Positions 12,142 to 17,573 of a DNA stretch of 24,020 nt are shown one piece after another. Source of the DNA: a virus; the IMG/VR virus record IMGVR_UViG_3300032245_000657, positions 1 to 24,020 of that record; one strand, 5' to 3'. The notes under the pieces were generated by a model that saw nothing but the letters and a program-made list of their open reading frames with translations, searched no databases and was not told the DNA's origin. Within the stretch, counting starts at the first letter, position 1. Each line of letters starts with the position of its first letter. The position numbers were made by a program, and so were the translations under genes.

Positions 12142-12215
12142 GATCTGTTAGAATAGTTGGTTAATTCGCTACCCTGTCACGGTAGAGATCACGGGTTCAA
12201 GTCCCGTACAGATCG
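12142..12215 (+). tRNA. tRNA-Asp (GTC)
   Basis: A full cloverleaf of 74 bases. Acceptor stem GATCTGT/ACAGATC; D stem GAAT/ATTC with GG in the loop; anticodon stem CTACC/GGTAG with loop CTGTCAC, so anticodon GTC; variable loop of 5; T stem ACGGG/CCCGT with loop TTCAAGT; discriminator G, as expected for Asp. The 3' CCA is not encoded. Transcription probably continues from the DUF932 gene. Confidence 0.93.
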
Positions 12216-12245
12216 CAAGGCCCCCAAATGTGAAGGCAGGGATTT

Positions 12246-12261
12246 TGTGTTACGGATCACA
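12246..12261. promoter_or_regulatory. CRP/GlxR-like site (one mismatch)
   Basis: TGTGT-TACGGA-TCACA, overlapping the TTACG half of the bipartite element as in module 2. A degenerate hairpin 2 (CCCCCAAATGTGAAGG) lies upstream at 12221. Confidence 0.4.
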
Positions 12262-12278
12262 TAAAAAATACCCTGAAA
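12250..12278 (+). repeat. Bipartite element TTACG-N17-CCTGAAA
   Basis: Sixth copy, between the tRNA gene and the promoter at 12291. Confidence 0.6.
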
Positions 12279-12290
12279 GCTCTAGACAAA

Positions 12291-12312
12291 TGTCAGTGGG
12301 TACCGCTATAAT
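12291..12312 (+). promoter_or_regulatory. Middle-type promoter TGTCAG-N10-TATAAT
   Basis: TGTCAGTGG at 12291, TATAAT at 12307-12312, AACGAAAGG before the ATG at 12338. Confidence 0.7.
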
Positions 12313-12337
12313 ACTCCTATACAACGAAAGGAATAAT

Positions 12338-12772
12338 ATGGACCGCAGAGAATCAAGAATGAATGGCTATGTTGGCAGAATTATTGACGGAGAAAAACTT
12401 GCAGCAATTGCAAACGGAATCTATGCATTGCAATATAGTAATGATTTTAGTAAATGTACAGTAGATAATCTATTATTTATTGAGCTTGAAGAGAAGAATG
12501 TATTTGGAGACCCTAAGTATGCTCTTGTGTGCTCAGAAGGTGTTGGCTGGGAACAGGATACATATGGTTGCCTAGAAGTCCCTACAAACATCGGTCAGAT
12601 GGGTCTATGGAATGGACGTGTCTTTATCTCAGTAGATACCGTTAAAGAATGTCTAACAGATAAAACCGAGGATATAGCAGATTACATTAGAATCTTTGGC
12701 GATAGATTAGATAGTAATTGTTATCTATGGCAGTCTAAGATGTCAGTAGCGCCTGCTACAATGGCGCTCTAA
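12338..12772 (+). CDS. Hypothetical protein, 144 aa
   Basis: The start MDRRESRMNGYVG at 12338 follows CGAAAGG; the longer frame would cross the promoter. A mixed alpha/beta protein with no recognised domain. Its last codons (MSVAPATMAL) also spell the next promoter, TGTCAG-N10-TACAAT, so the C terminus is partly set by a DNA signal. It heads a run of five genes to 13761. Confidence 0.7.
   Translation: MDRRESRMNGYVGRIIDGEKLAAIANGIYALQYSNDFSKCTVDNLLFIELEEKNVFGDPKYALVCSEGVGWEQDTYGCLEVPTNIGQMGLWNGRVFISVDTVKECLTDKTEDIADYIRIFGDRLDSNCYLWQSKMSVAPATMAL
12741..12762 (+). promoter_or_regulatory. Middle-type promoter inside a gene end
   Basis: TGTCAG (12741-12746), 10 bases, TACAAT (12757-12762), AACGAAAGG before the ATG at 12783. 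Lies wholly within the preceding coding sequence. Confidence 0.65.
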
Positions 12773-12782
12773 CGAAAGGGAT

Positions 12783-13001
12783 ATGATGTATTTTGAACTC
12801 ACCGCTCCCGATAAGTTGTCTCTTGAGATGGCTTATTGGGACGCACAGATAATGGGATTAGATCCTGAATATATGCCACCATTGACTTTCAACATTGGAA
12901 CTGGTAGCATTGAGAAAGTTTCTCGTATTCGTGATAAGTATAACTTAAGTGAGTCATACTGGTCAGAGCACGAACCAACAGAAATTTACAATAGGAGATA
13001 A
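12783..13001 (+). CDS. Hypothetical protein, 72 aa
   Basis: Two adjacent ATG codons (12783, 12786) follow AACGAAAGGG. FELTAPDKLSLEMAYWDAQI suggests a small alpha/beta fold. Function unknown. Confidence 0.65.
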   Translation: MMYFELTAPDKLSLEMAYWDAQIMGLDPEYMPPLTFNIGTGSIEKVSRIRDKYNLSESYWSEHEPTEIYNRR

Positions 13002-13002
13002 T

Positions 13003-13149
13003 ATGTCAGACTATAAAGACGGATTTGATGACGGGTATAAGTTTGCTCGTGAAGAACTAATGGAAAAACTAGCAGAGATTGATATCGCTGATATCGATTC
13101 TTGGATGTTAAGTAAACTTTCTGAAATGATTGAAGGAGGCGACCTTTAA
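13003..13149 (+). CDS. Acidic helical protein, 48 aa
   Basis: ATG 13003 is chosen for the SD ATAGGAGATA directly upstream. The start MSDYKDGFDDGYKFAREEL is a GFxxGY-type helix that recurs in small phage proteins. Coupled by TAATG to the next gene. Function unknown. Confidence 0.65.
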   Translation: MSDYKDGFDDGYKFAREELMEKLAEIDIADIDSWMLSKLSEMIEGGDL

Positions 13150-13358
13150 TGATTGAAGAAGATCTAACAAGATGGATAGCCTGCGACAAATGTCAGACCG
13201 CTCAAGCGATGTGGCAAATCAAGATGGTTGACGGAGAACTATATTTCTGTGGCCATCATAAGAACAAATTCTCAGAGGCCCTAGACAAAGTGGCATATGA
13301 GATGATAGAATTAAACAAAATAGAAGAAGCAGTACCTCAACTAGAAAAGGCGGAATAA
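13149..13358 (+). CDS. Zinc-ribbon protein resembling DUF7455 of actinophages
   Basis: 69 residues. CDKC near residue 13 and CGHH near residue 34, separated by a QAMWQIKMVDGELYF beta hairpin, match the layout of small zinc proteins common in actinobacteria and their phages (CDRCG ... LxxCGHHxRKHE). This supports an actinobacterial host. The function of such proteins is not known. Confidence 0.65.
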   Translation: MIEEDLTRWIACDKCQTAQAMWQIKMVDGELYFCGHHKNKFSEALDKVAYEMIELNKIEEAVPQLEKAE

Positions 13359-13359
13359 G

Positions 13360-13761
13360 ATGGGCGACAGAGCAAATTTTGGTTTTAAACAAAGCAATGG
13401 CGAAACAATTATTTTGTACGGGCACTGGGCTGGAGATAGAATGCTGGAGAACTTGGCGTCTGCAGTAAGCAAAGCACGGCCACGATGGTCCGATGATGGT
13501 TATGCCACACGCATTGCTATATCTCAATTGGTGGCGGACGAATGGCGCAATGAGACTGGCTGGGGCCTGTACGTCAATGCCATTATGGATAATGAGCACA
13601 GGATTCCTATTATTGATTGGCAAGGTAGAACGTTTTCATTACACGAAGAGGCTCCTTGGTCCGAGTCCACGGATTATCAGGTCCGAGGGATGGTTACCGA
13701 ACCACTGTTTACAATGTCCTTAGATTCATTTATTAATAAGTATTCTAAGGTATCTTTATAA
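13360..13761 (+). CDS. Conserved phage protein, 133 aa
   Basis: The sequence MGDRANFGFKQ, with YGHWAG and ATRIAISQLVADEW, resembles a conserved protein I recall from actinobacteriophages, of unknown function. The SD is weak (GGCGGAATAAG) and the ATG follows the previous stop by one base. The gene is more GC-rich than its neighbours and uses CCG and CGG codons more often, a possible sign of separate acquisition. A terminator follows. Confidence 0.65.
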   Translation: MGDRANFGFKQSNGETIILYGHWAGDRMLENLASAVSKARPRWSDDGYATRIAISQLVADEWRNETGWGLYVNAIMDNEHRIPIIDWQGRTFSLHEEAPWSESTDYQVRGMVTEPLFTMSLDSFINKYSKVSL

Positions 13762-13850
13762 TTAATTGAAGGTGCCCCTATCAGTCCATTGGGCCAGGGG
13801 TTAAATAAGGCAGAGGTTACTTTCGTTGGTTACTCTAGCAGCCTTTATAT

Positions 13851-13887
13851 GGTCCCTTGAGAGCGGTGCTCAAGGGACCAGCTTTTT
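13851..13887 (+). terminator. Rho-independent terminator
   Basis: An 11-bp perfect stem, GGTCCCTTGAG (13851-13861) with CTCAAGGGACC (13869-13879), then AGC and five T. The upstream gap 13762-13850 holds a degenerate hairpin 2 (GCCCCT/AGGGGT) and nothing else I recognise. Confidence 0.8.
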
Positions 13888-13918
13888 GCCCACAAAAGAT
13901 AAGGGAAACATATTTGTC

Positions 13919-13947
13919 TTACGGTGTCAATATCAAATCGCCTGAAA
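13919..13947 (+). repeat. Bipartite element TTACG-N17-CCTGAAA
   Basis: Seventh copy, downstream of the terminator and just before a CRP-like site. Confidence 0.6.
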
Positions 13948-13950
13948 TTC

Positions 13951-13966
13951 TGTGATTCTGACCACA
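13951..13966. promoter_or_regulatory. CRP/GlxR-like site (one mismatch)
   Basis: TGTGA-TTCTGA-CCACA. A further palindrome GGTGTG-AAA-CACACC lies at 13981-13995, between it and the promoter. Confidence 0.5.
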
Positions 13967-14011
13967 TAGATGGAAAATGTGGTGTGAAACACACCAATAT
14001 CTATTCCCAAA

Positions 14012-14033
14012 TGTCAGTGGTCCATTGTATAAT
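14012..14033 (+). promoter_or_regulatory. Middle-type promoter TGTCAG-N10-TATAAT
   Basis: TGTCAGTGG at 14012, TATAAT at 14028-14033, AACGAAAGG before the ATG at 14061. Confidence 0.7.
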
Positions 14034-14060
14034 TAAGCCATATCAACGAAAGGATATAAT

Positions 14061-14795
14061 ATGCCAAATTGGGTGTATAACGGTTTAACTATTGAAGGAG
14101 ACCCTTCACAAGTAAAGGCTTTAATGGCTCAGATGAATAAGCCATTTACTCAGGAGCACGATTCTTGGAATGTAAAGACTAATGCTATGGAGAAGGAAGT
14201 TATTGTTTATTCTAATCCCGTCTTTGCTTTCCGTAATATCTATTCTCATTTAGATCACGGTGTAACTGATGATGAATATAATTCTCAGCCGCCTGCCAAA
14301 TCAGCAGACCTTTCATTTGCAGACTTTCTTAAATTTGAATCTAATGACTGGTACAACTTCAACTGCCGTGAATGGGGTGTCAAGTGGGATGTTGCTGTAT
14401 CTGATGAAAACTCTTATTCTAATACTTATTTTGAAGAATCAGAAAATGGCGAGAACTATGTAGTCTTTTACAACTTTGAGACTGCTTGGGCACGCCCTGT
14501 TTCTGCCCTTGAAAAATTATCTGCACAATACCCTAATTTACTTATGACCTTGAACTATGAAGAAGAAACAGGCTGGGGTGGTGAAATGGAATTCCTTCGT
14601 GGTGGAATAATCTCAGATAATTTTTGGGAGAGCAAATGCCGTAATTGTGATGAAATAGATTGTTTAGAGTATTGCGACAATGGCTGTGGCGAGATATGTT
14701 TATCTTGTAATTGGACTGATGACCTAGATGCCGAATGTGCAGAGAAATGTCAGACCCATATGGTACTATTAAATTCTACCGAAGGAGCGGAATAA
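14061..14795 (+). CDS. Api92/DUF1281-like protein with Cys-rich tail
   Basis: 244 residues. The start MPNWVYNGLTIEGDP and the later WGVKWD and ETGWGGEMEF are typical of Api92/YubB-like (DUF1281) phage proteins with a ferredoxin-like fold, role unknown. The C-terminal 55 residues hold nine Cys (CRNCDEIDCLEYCDNGCGEIC and beyond), probably a zinc-binding extension not usual for the family. The extreme C terminus overlaps the promoter at 14748. Coupled by TAATG to the next gene. Confidence 0.75.
   Translation: MPNWVYNGLTIEGDPSQVKALMAQMNKPFTQEHDSWNVKTNAMEKEVIVYSNPVFAFRNIYSHLDHGVTDDEYNSQPPAKSADLSFADFLKFESNDWYNFNCREWGVKWDVAVSDENSYSNTYFEESENGENYVVFYNFETAWARPVSALEKLSAQYPNLLMTLNYEEETGWGGEMEFLRGGIISDNFWESKCRNCDEIDCLEYCDNGCGEICLSCNWTDDLDAECAEKCQTHMVLLNSTEGAE
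14748..14769 (+). promoter_or_regulatory. Middle-type promoter inside a gene end
   Basis: TGTCAG (14748-14753), 10 bases, TACTAT (14764-14769), then CGAAGGAG before the ATG at 14795. Confidence 0.5.
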
Positions 14796-15064
14796 TGGAA
14801 GGTATGGATTTTCTAGATCGGCAAACAGATATGATTAATGATTTAATCATTGATGATATCAAAAATGACCTATTCCAAAATTGGATAGATAGCGCATATG
14901 AAGAAGGACCTGAATATGCTGAATATAAAATAATGCAATATGCTTCAGAAGATTTACAGCAAGCATATAATGATCACTATGGTTTAACTATGGATGATGA
15001 TAACTACTTTGTAGCCGCCAACAAATGGGATGAATATCTTGAATATCACGGAAGGAATATCTAA
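14795..15064 (+). CDS. Acidic hypothetical protein, 89 aa
   Basis: The start at 14795 (MEGMDFLDRQTD) follows GAAGGAGCGG; a longer frame from 14735 would run through the promoter. Helical and acidic (MINDLIIDDIKNDLFQNWID). TAATG coupling on both sides. Function unknown. Confidence 0.65.
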   Translation: MEGMDFLDRQTDMINDLIIDDIKNDLFQNWIDSAYEEGPEYAEYKIMQYASEDLQQAYNDHYGLTMDDDNYFVAANKWDEYLEYHGRNI

Positions 15065-15237
15065 TGAGAAGTTATGACTTTGTAATTAAATTAGCAGGTA
15101 ACGTAATGGCTAATAGCGAACAGGAAGCGTGGAATAAAATTAATTCTCACGTTGATGATTTAGGCAATGTAGAAAGTGAACAATATGATTTACATTGGCC
15201 TGATGTATCTTGGGAATTGGAGTATGAATTATGCTAG
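15064..15237 (+). CDS. Hypothetical protein, 57 aa
   Basis: MRSYDFVIKLAGNVMANSEQ, then EAWNKINSHVDD: a beta strand followed by a helix, as in short phage proteins that mimic one half of an alpha/beta repeat. It overlaps the next gene by 7 bases. No family recognised. Confidence 0.6.
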   Translation: MRSYDFVIKLAGNVMANSEQEAWNKINSHVDDLGNVESEQYDLHWPDVSWELEYELC

Positions 15238-15413
15238 GTTATACTAAATTAGATTTAGATCGTATGACTAATGCTGTGCACGACTCTAAATTATTCTATC
15301 TTAGAACTCCGTCCGATTTAATTGACAAGCAACCTTTAATTAAAGATTTAGAGGATACTGTTAGTTTCTTACAGGGCCTATGGGCAGAAGGGTATTTTGA
15401 TTATGCAAACTAA
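15231..15413 (+). CDS. Hypothetical protein, 60 aa
   Basis: Starts inside the previous gene (ATGCTAG). Helical, with TNAVHDSKLFYLRTPSDLID. It overlaps the next gene. Function unknown. Confidence 0.6.
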   Translation: MLGYTKLDLDRMTNAVHDSKLFYLRTPSDLIDKQPLIKDLEDTVSFLQGLWAEGYFDYAN

Positions 15414-15603
15414 ATCTAGTAGATTCCTGGAATATATGAAGTTACATCTAATTAGTTTAGAACAAGATAGGGATGAAGTTGTGGCTACAGTTGGAGATGA
15501 ATCTGTTGACTGGGAATTTGTTTCAGGACAAATTCACGCTACCCAGCATTTGTTGTCAGTGGCAACTGATATAATGAATAACAGCGAAAGGACCTATGAA
15601 TGA
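15403..15603 (+). CDS. Hypothetical helical protein, 66 aa
   Basis: ATG 15403 is preferred to a TTG two codons upstream; AGAAGGG lies ahead of it. Two helices (FLEYMKLHLISLEQDRDEV and the Gln/His-rich second half). The codons for LLSVATDIMNNSER also form the next promoter and its CGAAAGG site. Confidence 0.6.
   Translation: MQTKSSRFLEYMKLHLISLEQDRDEVVATVGDESVDWEFVSGQIHATQHLLSVATDIMNNSERTYE
15554..15575 (+). promoter_or_regulatory. Middle-type promoter inside a gene end
   Basis: TGTCAGTGG at 15554, TATAAT at 15570-15575, then GCGAAAGG before the ATG at 15600. Confidence 0.65.
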
Positions 15604-15842
15604 ACTCAGAAGACATCGGGCTTTTGCCGCACCTGCAACGTATGGTTAATGCGGGTGTTAGTGGATTAGATATAATGCACGGGGAACTAAAAAACTTAAT
15701 GTTAATTGCAGAGAATAATCTATCCGAAGCCTTGCACGGTGAAGGATATGAATATAAAGAAGGTGTACTAAATACATTAGTAGAACTGTATAATCTAACA
15801 TATGATCTATCATTTGCGATTGGAGCAAGAGATGAGTACTGA
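15600..15842 (+). CDS. Hypothetical helical protein, 80 aa
   Basis: The ATG overlaps the previous stop (ATGA). Helical and acidic (GELKNLMLIAENNLSEALHG). It overlaps the next gene by 11 bases. Function unknown. Confidence 0.65.
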   Translation: MNSEDIGLLPHLQRMVNAGVSGLDIMHGELKNLMLIAENNLSEALHGEGYEYKEGVLNTLVELYNLTYDLSFAIGARDEY

Positions 15843-16173
15843 AATGGACCTACAAGAAAAAACCCGTATGCAGGATGTCTATCGAGATATTGAGGACATC
15901 ATTGAGAGAATTAATAAACTTCCCCTTGGCCTGCCCCTAGTTTGGGTCTATGCCTGGGATGTTGCTAGGGACCTATACACAAGCATTCAAGAGGGTCAAG
16001 AAGAAGATTACTGTACTACAGAGGACATAGAAGATGTCTGGGAGATGTTCTGGGAGGATGCGGGCAAGAATGGCTTTTCCTTAGAGTATGGCCCAGAAAA
16101 CCTATATGATGCTATTAGAGACTGGATGACCGACAGACGCATCATTGATGAGGTTCCTGAAGATGAAGACTAA
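15832..16173 (+). CDS. Acidic hypothetical protein, 113 aa
   Basis: ATG 15832 (MSTEMDLQEK) is preceded by GGAGCAAGAG; ATG 15844 is an alternative. Acidic and Trp-rich (VWVYAWDVARDLY, EDVWEMFWEDAG). It overlaps the next gene by 11 bases. No recognised domain. Confidence 0.65.
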   Translation: MSTEMDLQEKTRMQDVYRDIEDIIERINKLPLGLPLVWVYAWDVARDLYTSIQEGQEEDYCTTEDIEDVWEMFWEDAGKNGFSLEYGPENLYDAIRDWMTDRRIIDEVPEDED

Positions 16174-16321
16174 TAAAGTAATCATAGAAATAGTTGGGGG
16201 CGTTCCAAAAATACTTGAGTGCCCCCAGGATGTTGAGGTGGAGATTAGACACGTCAATCATTGGCAGAGGTGGAAAGAAGAGTTACAACTAATCAAAGAT
16301 AAGGCTAGCAAAACAATTTAA
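16163..16321 (+). CDS. Hypothetical protein, 52 aa
   Basis: Starts within the acidic C terminus of the previous gene. The pattern VIIEIVGGVPKILECPQDVEVEIRH recurs in small phage and plasmid proteins of unknown function. Last gene of the unit starting at 14061. Confidence 0.65.
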   Translation: MKTNKVIIEIVGGVPKILECPQDVEVEIRHVNHWQRWKEELQLIKDKASKTI

Positions 16322-16355
16322 TACTAAGGGCGAAGAAATTCGTTTACGGCAGCTA

Positions 16356-16384
16356 TTTACAATTCCGTGAATAGTTGATATAAT
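16356..16384 (+). promoter_or_regulatory. Sigma70-type promoter of the Lsr2-like gene
   Basis: TTTACA (16356-16361), 17-base spacer, TATAAT (16379-16384). No TGTCRG box, so it differs from the other middle-block promoters. Confidence 0.65.
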
Positions 16385-16414
16385 TAATAAAACATCTCTT
16401 GAAAGGGGATTAAT

Positions 16415-16561
16415 ATGACAACAAAGCGTGAATATCTAAAAGCTCAGGGAATCACAGTTGGTGCTCGTGGCCGCTTCTCAGGTGCAGCAAAGGTAGCATT
16501 GCAGGAGGCAGTCCAAAAGGGCGTAACCTTCACTGCAGAAACACCAAGCACAAAGAAGTAA
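16415..16561 (+). CDS. Miniature Lsr2-like DNA-binding protein
   Basis: 48 residues with SD GAAAGGGG. The segment REYLKAQGITVGARGRFSG and the helix after it resemble the C-terminal DNA-binding domain of actinobacterial Lsr2, whose RGR loop enters the minor groove of AT-rich DNA. The N-terminal oligomerisation domain of Lsr2 is absent. Lsr2-like proteins are known in actinobacteria and their phages. A lone DNA-binding domain could compete with the host silencer or act locally. The match is by eye and short. Confidence 0.55.
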   Translation: MTTKREYLKAQGITVGARGRFSGAAKVALQEAVQKGVTFTAETPSTKK

Positions 16562-16574
16562 GGTCCCAAAGATC

Positions 16575-16610
16575 GGAAGGGTTGGTAGGTCTAGGCTTGC
16601 CAATCCTTCC
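16575..16610 (+). terminator. Possible terminator after the Lsr2-like gene
   Basis: GGAAGG (16575-16580) with CCTTCC (16605-16610) and an inner TTGG/CCAA. Only a short T-run follows (CCATTTTGG). Confidence 0.45.
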
Positions 16611-16625
16611 CCATTTTGGTACAAT
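16597..16625 (+). promoter_or_regulatory. Sigma70-type promoter
   Basis: TTGCCA (16597-16602), 17-base spacer, TACAAT (16620-16625). It drives the gene at 16649 and overlaps the terminator stem. Confidence 0.55.
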
Positions 16626-16648
16626 AGACAGTTACAGGGAGGCGGAGT

Positions 16649-16993
16649 ATGAAATCAGTAGAGCAGAAGTTGGCAGATGATATTGCTAACGCAGTGGAAA
16701 GCCATTGGTTCAACCCAGCAGTTATAGCAAGACTATTAGCAAATCAACCTATCTACACAACAGACCGAGTTATGGAATTGGTCGCACAGATCATTAGAAC
16801 TATCTCTATGAAAGAAGACGAAGCCGAAGGCGTGGCTCTGGCTAAAGTATTAGATAGTCAAATAAAGTTATTACAGACTGAACATAAGTTCCAAATTAAA
16901 CTTCCTAATCGCAATACATATAAAGTAAAGCGGGCGGAACCGATTAGACAAGCATCCTTTGGTTGGAAGGAAGAGTCTAATCCATTTACATAA
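16649..16993 (+). CDS. Hypothetical protein, 114 aa
   Basis: SD GGGAGGCGGAG precedes the ATG. The first 80 residues are helical (KLADDIANAVESHW, RVMELVAQIIRTI); the tail is basic and extended (LPNRNTYKVKRAEP). Last plus-strand gene before the convergent junction. No family recognised. Confidence 0.65.
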   Translation: MKSVEQKLADDIANAVESHWFNPAVIARLLANQPIYTTDRVMELVAQIIRTISMKEDEAEGVALAKVLDSQIKLLQTEHKFQIKLPNRNTYKVKRAEPIRQASFGWKEESNPFT

Positions 16994-17049
16994 GGTATAT
17001 ATGAGAGAAGCATACCTGCTATATAGATAAACATATATAGCCCAAATTA

Positions 17050-17081
17050 TCCACAGGTTTTCCACAGCCTGTGGATTTTTT
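17050..17081 (+). terminator. Rho-independent terminator overlapping a DnaA box
   Basis: TCCACAGG (17050-17057) pairs with CCTGTGGA (17068-17075), followed by six T. The exact DnaA box TTATCCACA at 17047-17055 overlaps its left arm. It ends the middle block. Confidence 0.75.
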
Positions 17082-17113
17082 GTATGTGTGGGAATGAGGG
17101 CCATTTTTTTTAT

Positions 17114-17142
17114 TTACGACCAAGCTATAAAAATCCCTGAAA
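17114..17142 (+). repeat. Bipartite element TTACG-N17-CCTGAAA
   Basis: Eighth copy, part of a longer direct repeat with the copy 70 bases downstream. No promoter box or CRP-like site is attached. Confidence 0.6.
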
Positions 17143-17183
17143 GCTGTAGCTTATATCTATAAATTGTGGGCAGATTTTTCCAT

Positions 17184-17212
17184 TTACGACAAGTCTAAAA
17201 AAATCCCTGAAA
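17184..17212 (+). repeat. Bipartite element TTACG-N17-CCTGAAA
   Basis: Ninth copy; TTTACGAC and AAAAATCCCTGAAA are shared with the copy at 17114. Confidence 0.6.
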
Positions 17213-17218
17213 TCTCTG

Positions 17219-17325
17219 CAGAATCTGTATAAATGTATATTAAATCTAACATAATATATACAGAATTAGGCAGAATATGCCAGAAATTCTGCACAATTTA
17301 TAGCATAAATCATTGACAAATTCTG
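17219..17325. repeat. CAGAAT iteron-like cluster
   Basis: CAGAAT at 17219, 17261 and 17271, CAGAAA at 17281, and the reverse form ATTCTG at 17286 and 17320. Three copies are spaced by exactly 10 bases. Confidence 0.45.
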
Positions 17326-17573
17326 TGCAATATGCTGGTATATATACCCTATTGACATCCAAATAGGGATATGCATACATATGGAGCAAAGTGGAGGATT
17401 ATGGAGCAAATGGGATATACGCTCAATTACACATATATATTATTATCTATAAATAGATAGTATTTAGACATAAATTAATAGTCATTCATATCCAAGATGA
17501 TCTCTAGAATAGGTCAAATAAAGCCTTAGAAGGCTATCTGAGACGTGTTTAAATGCGGGGGGATATAATGGTG

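Larger units (their letters stand above)
17082..17573. other. AT-rich non-coding junction with repeats
   Basis: About 490 bases between converging gene blocks. It holds two copies of the bipartite element, CAGAAT repeats in both directions (17219-17325), two TTGACA sequences 39 bases apart (17313, 17352), and the direct repeat ATGGAGCAAA (17391 and about 17411). A 23-codon ORF from 17391 is too weak to call. A TATAAT lies near 17563. It may be a replication origin or a regulatory region. Confidence 0.5.

Noticed and set aside
13187-13203. A further TGTCAG box within the zinc-ribbon gene
   Set aside because: Ten bases downstream there is CGATGT, not a -10 box; the bases encode the conserved CDKCQ segment.
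13219-13623. 134-codon minus-strand ORF
   Set aside because: Opposite the conserved genes at 13149 and 13360, in a block where all supported genes are on the plus strand.
6383-14033. Repeated intergenic elements as a CRISPR array
   Set aside because: The repeats are far apart, separated by genes, and lie in a fixed order before promoters; there are no regular spacers and no cas genes.
5871-15575. TGTCRG as L5-type stoperators
   Set aside because: The L5 stoperator has GGTGG before TGTCAAG. Here TGG follows TGTCRG, and the box keeps a strict spacing to a -10, which stoperators do not.
17391-17462. 23-codon ORF in the junction
   Set aside because: It has no SD and no -10 at the usual distance; the direct repeat ATGGAGCAAA explains the repeated ATG.
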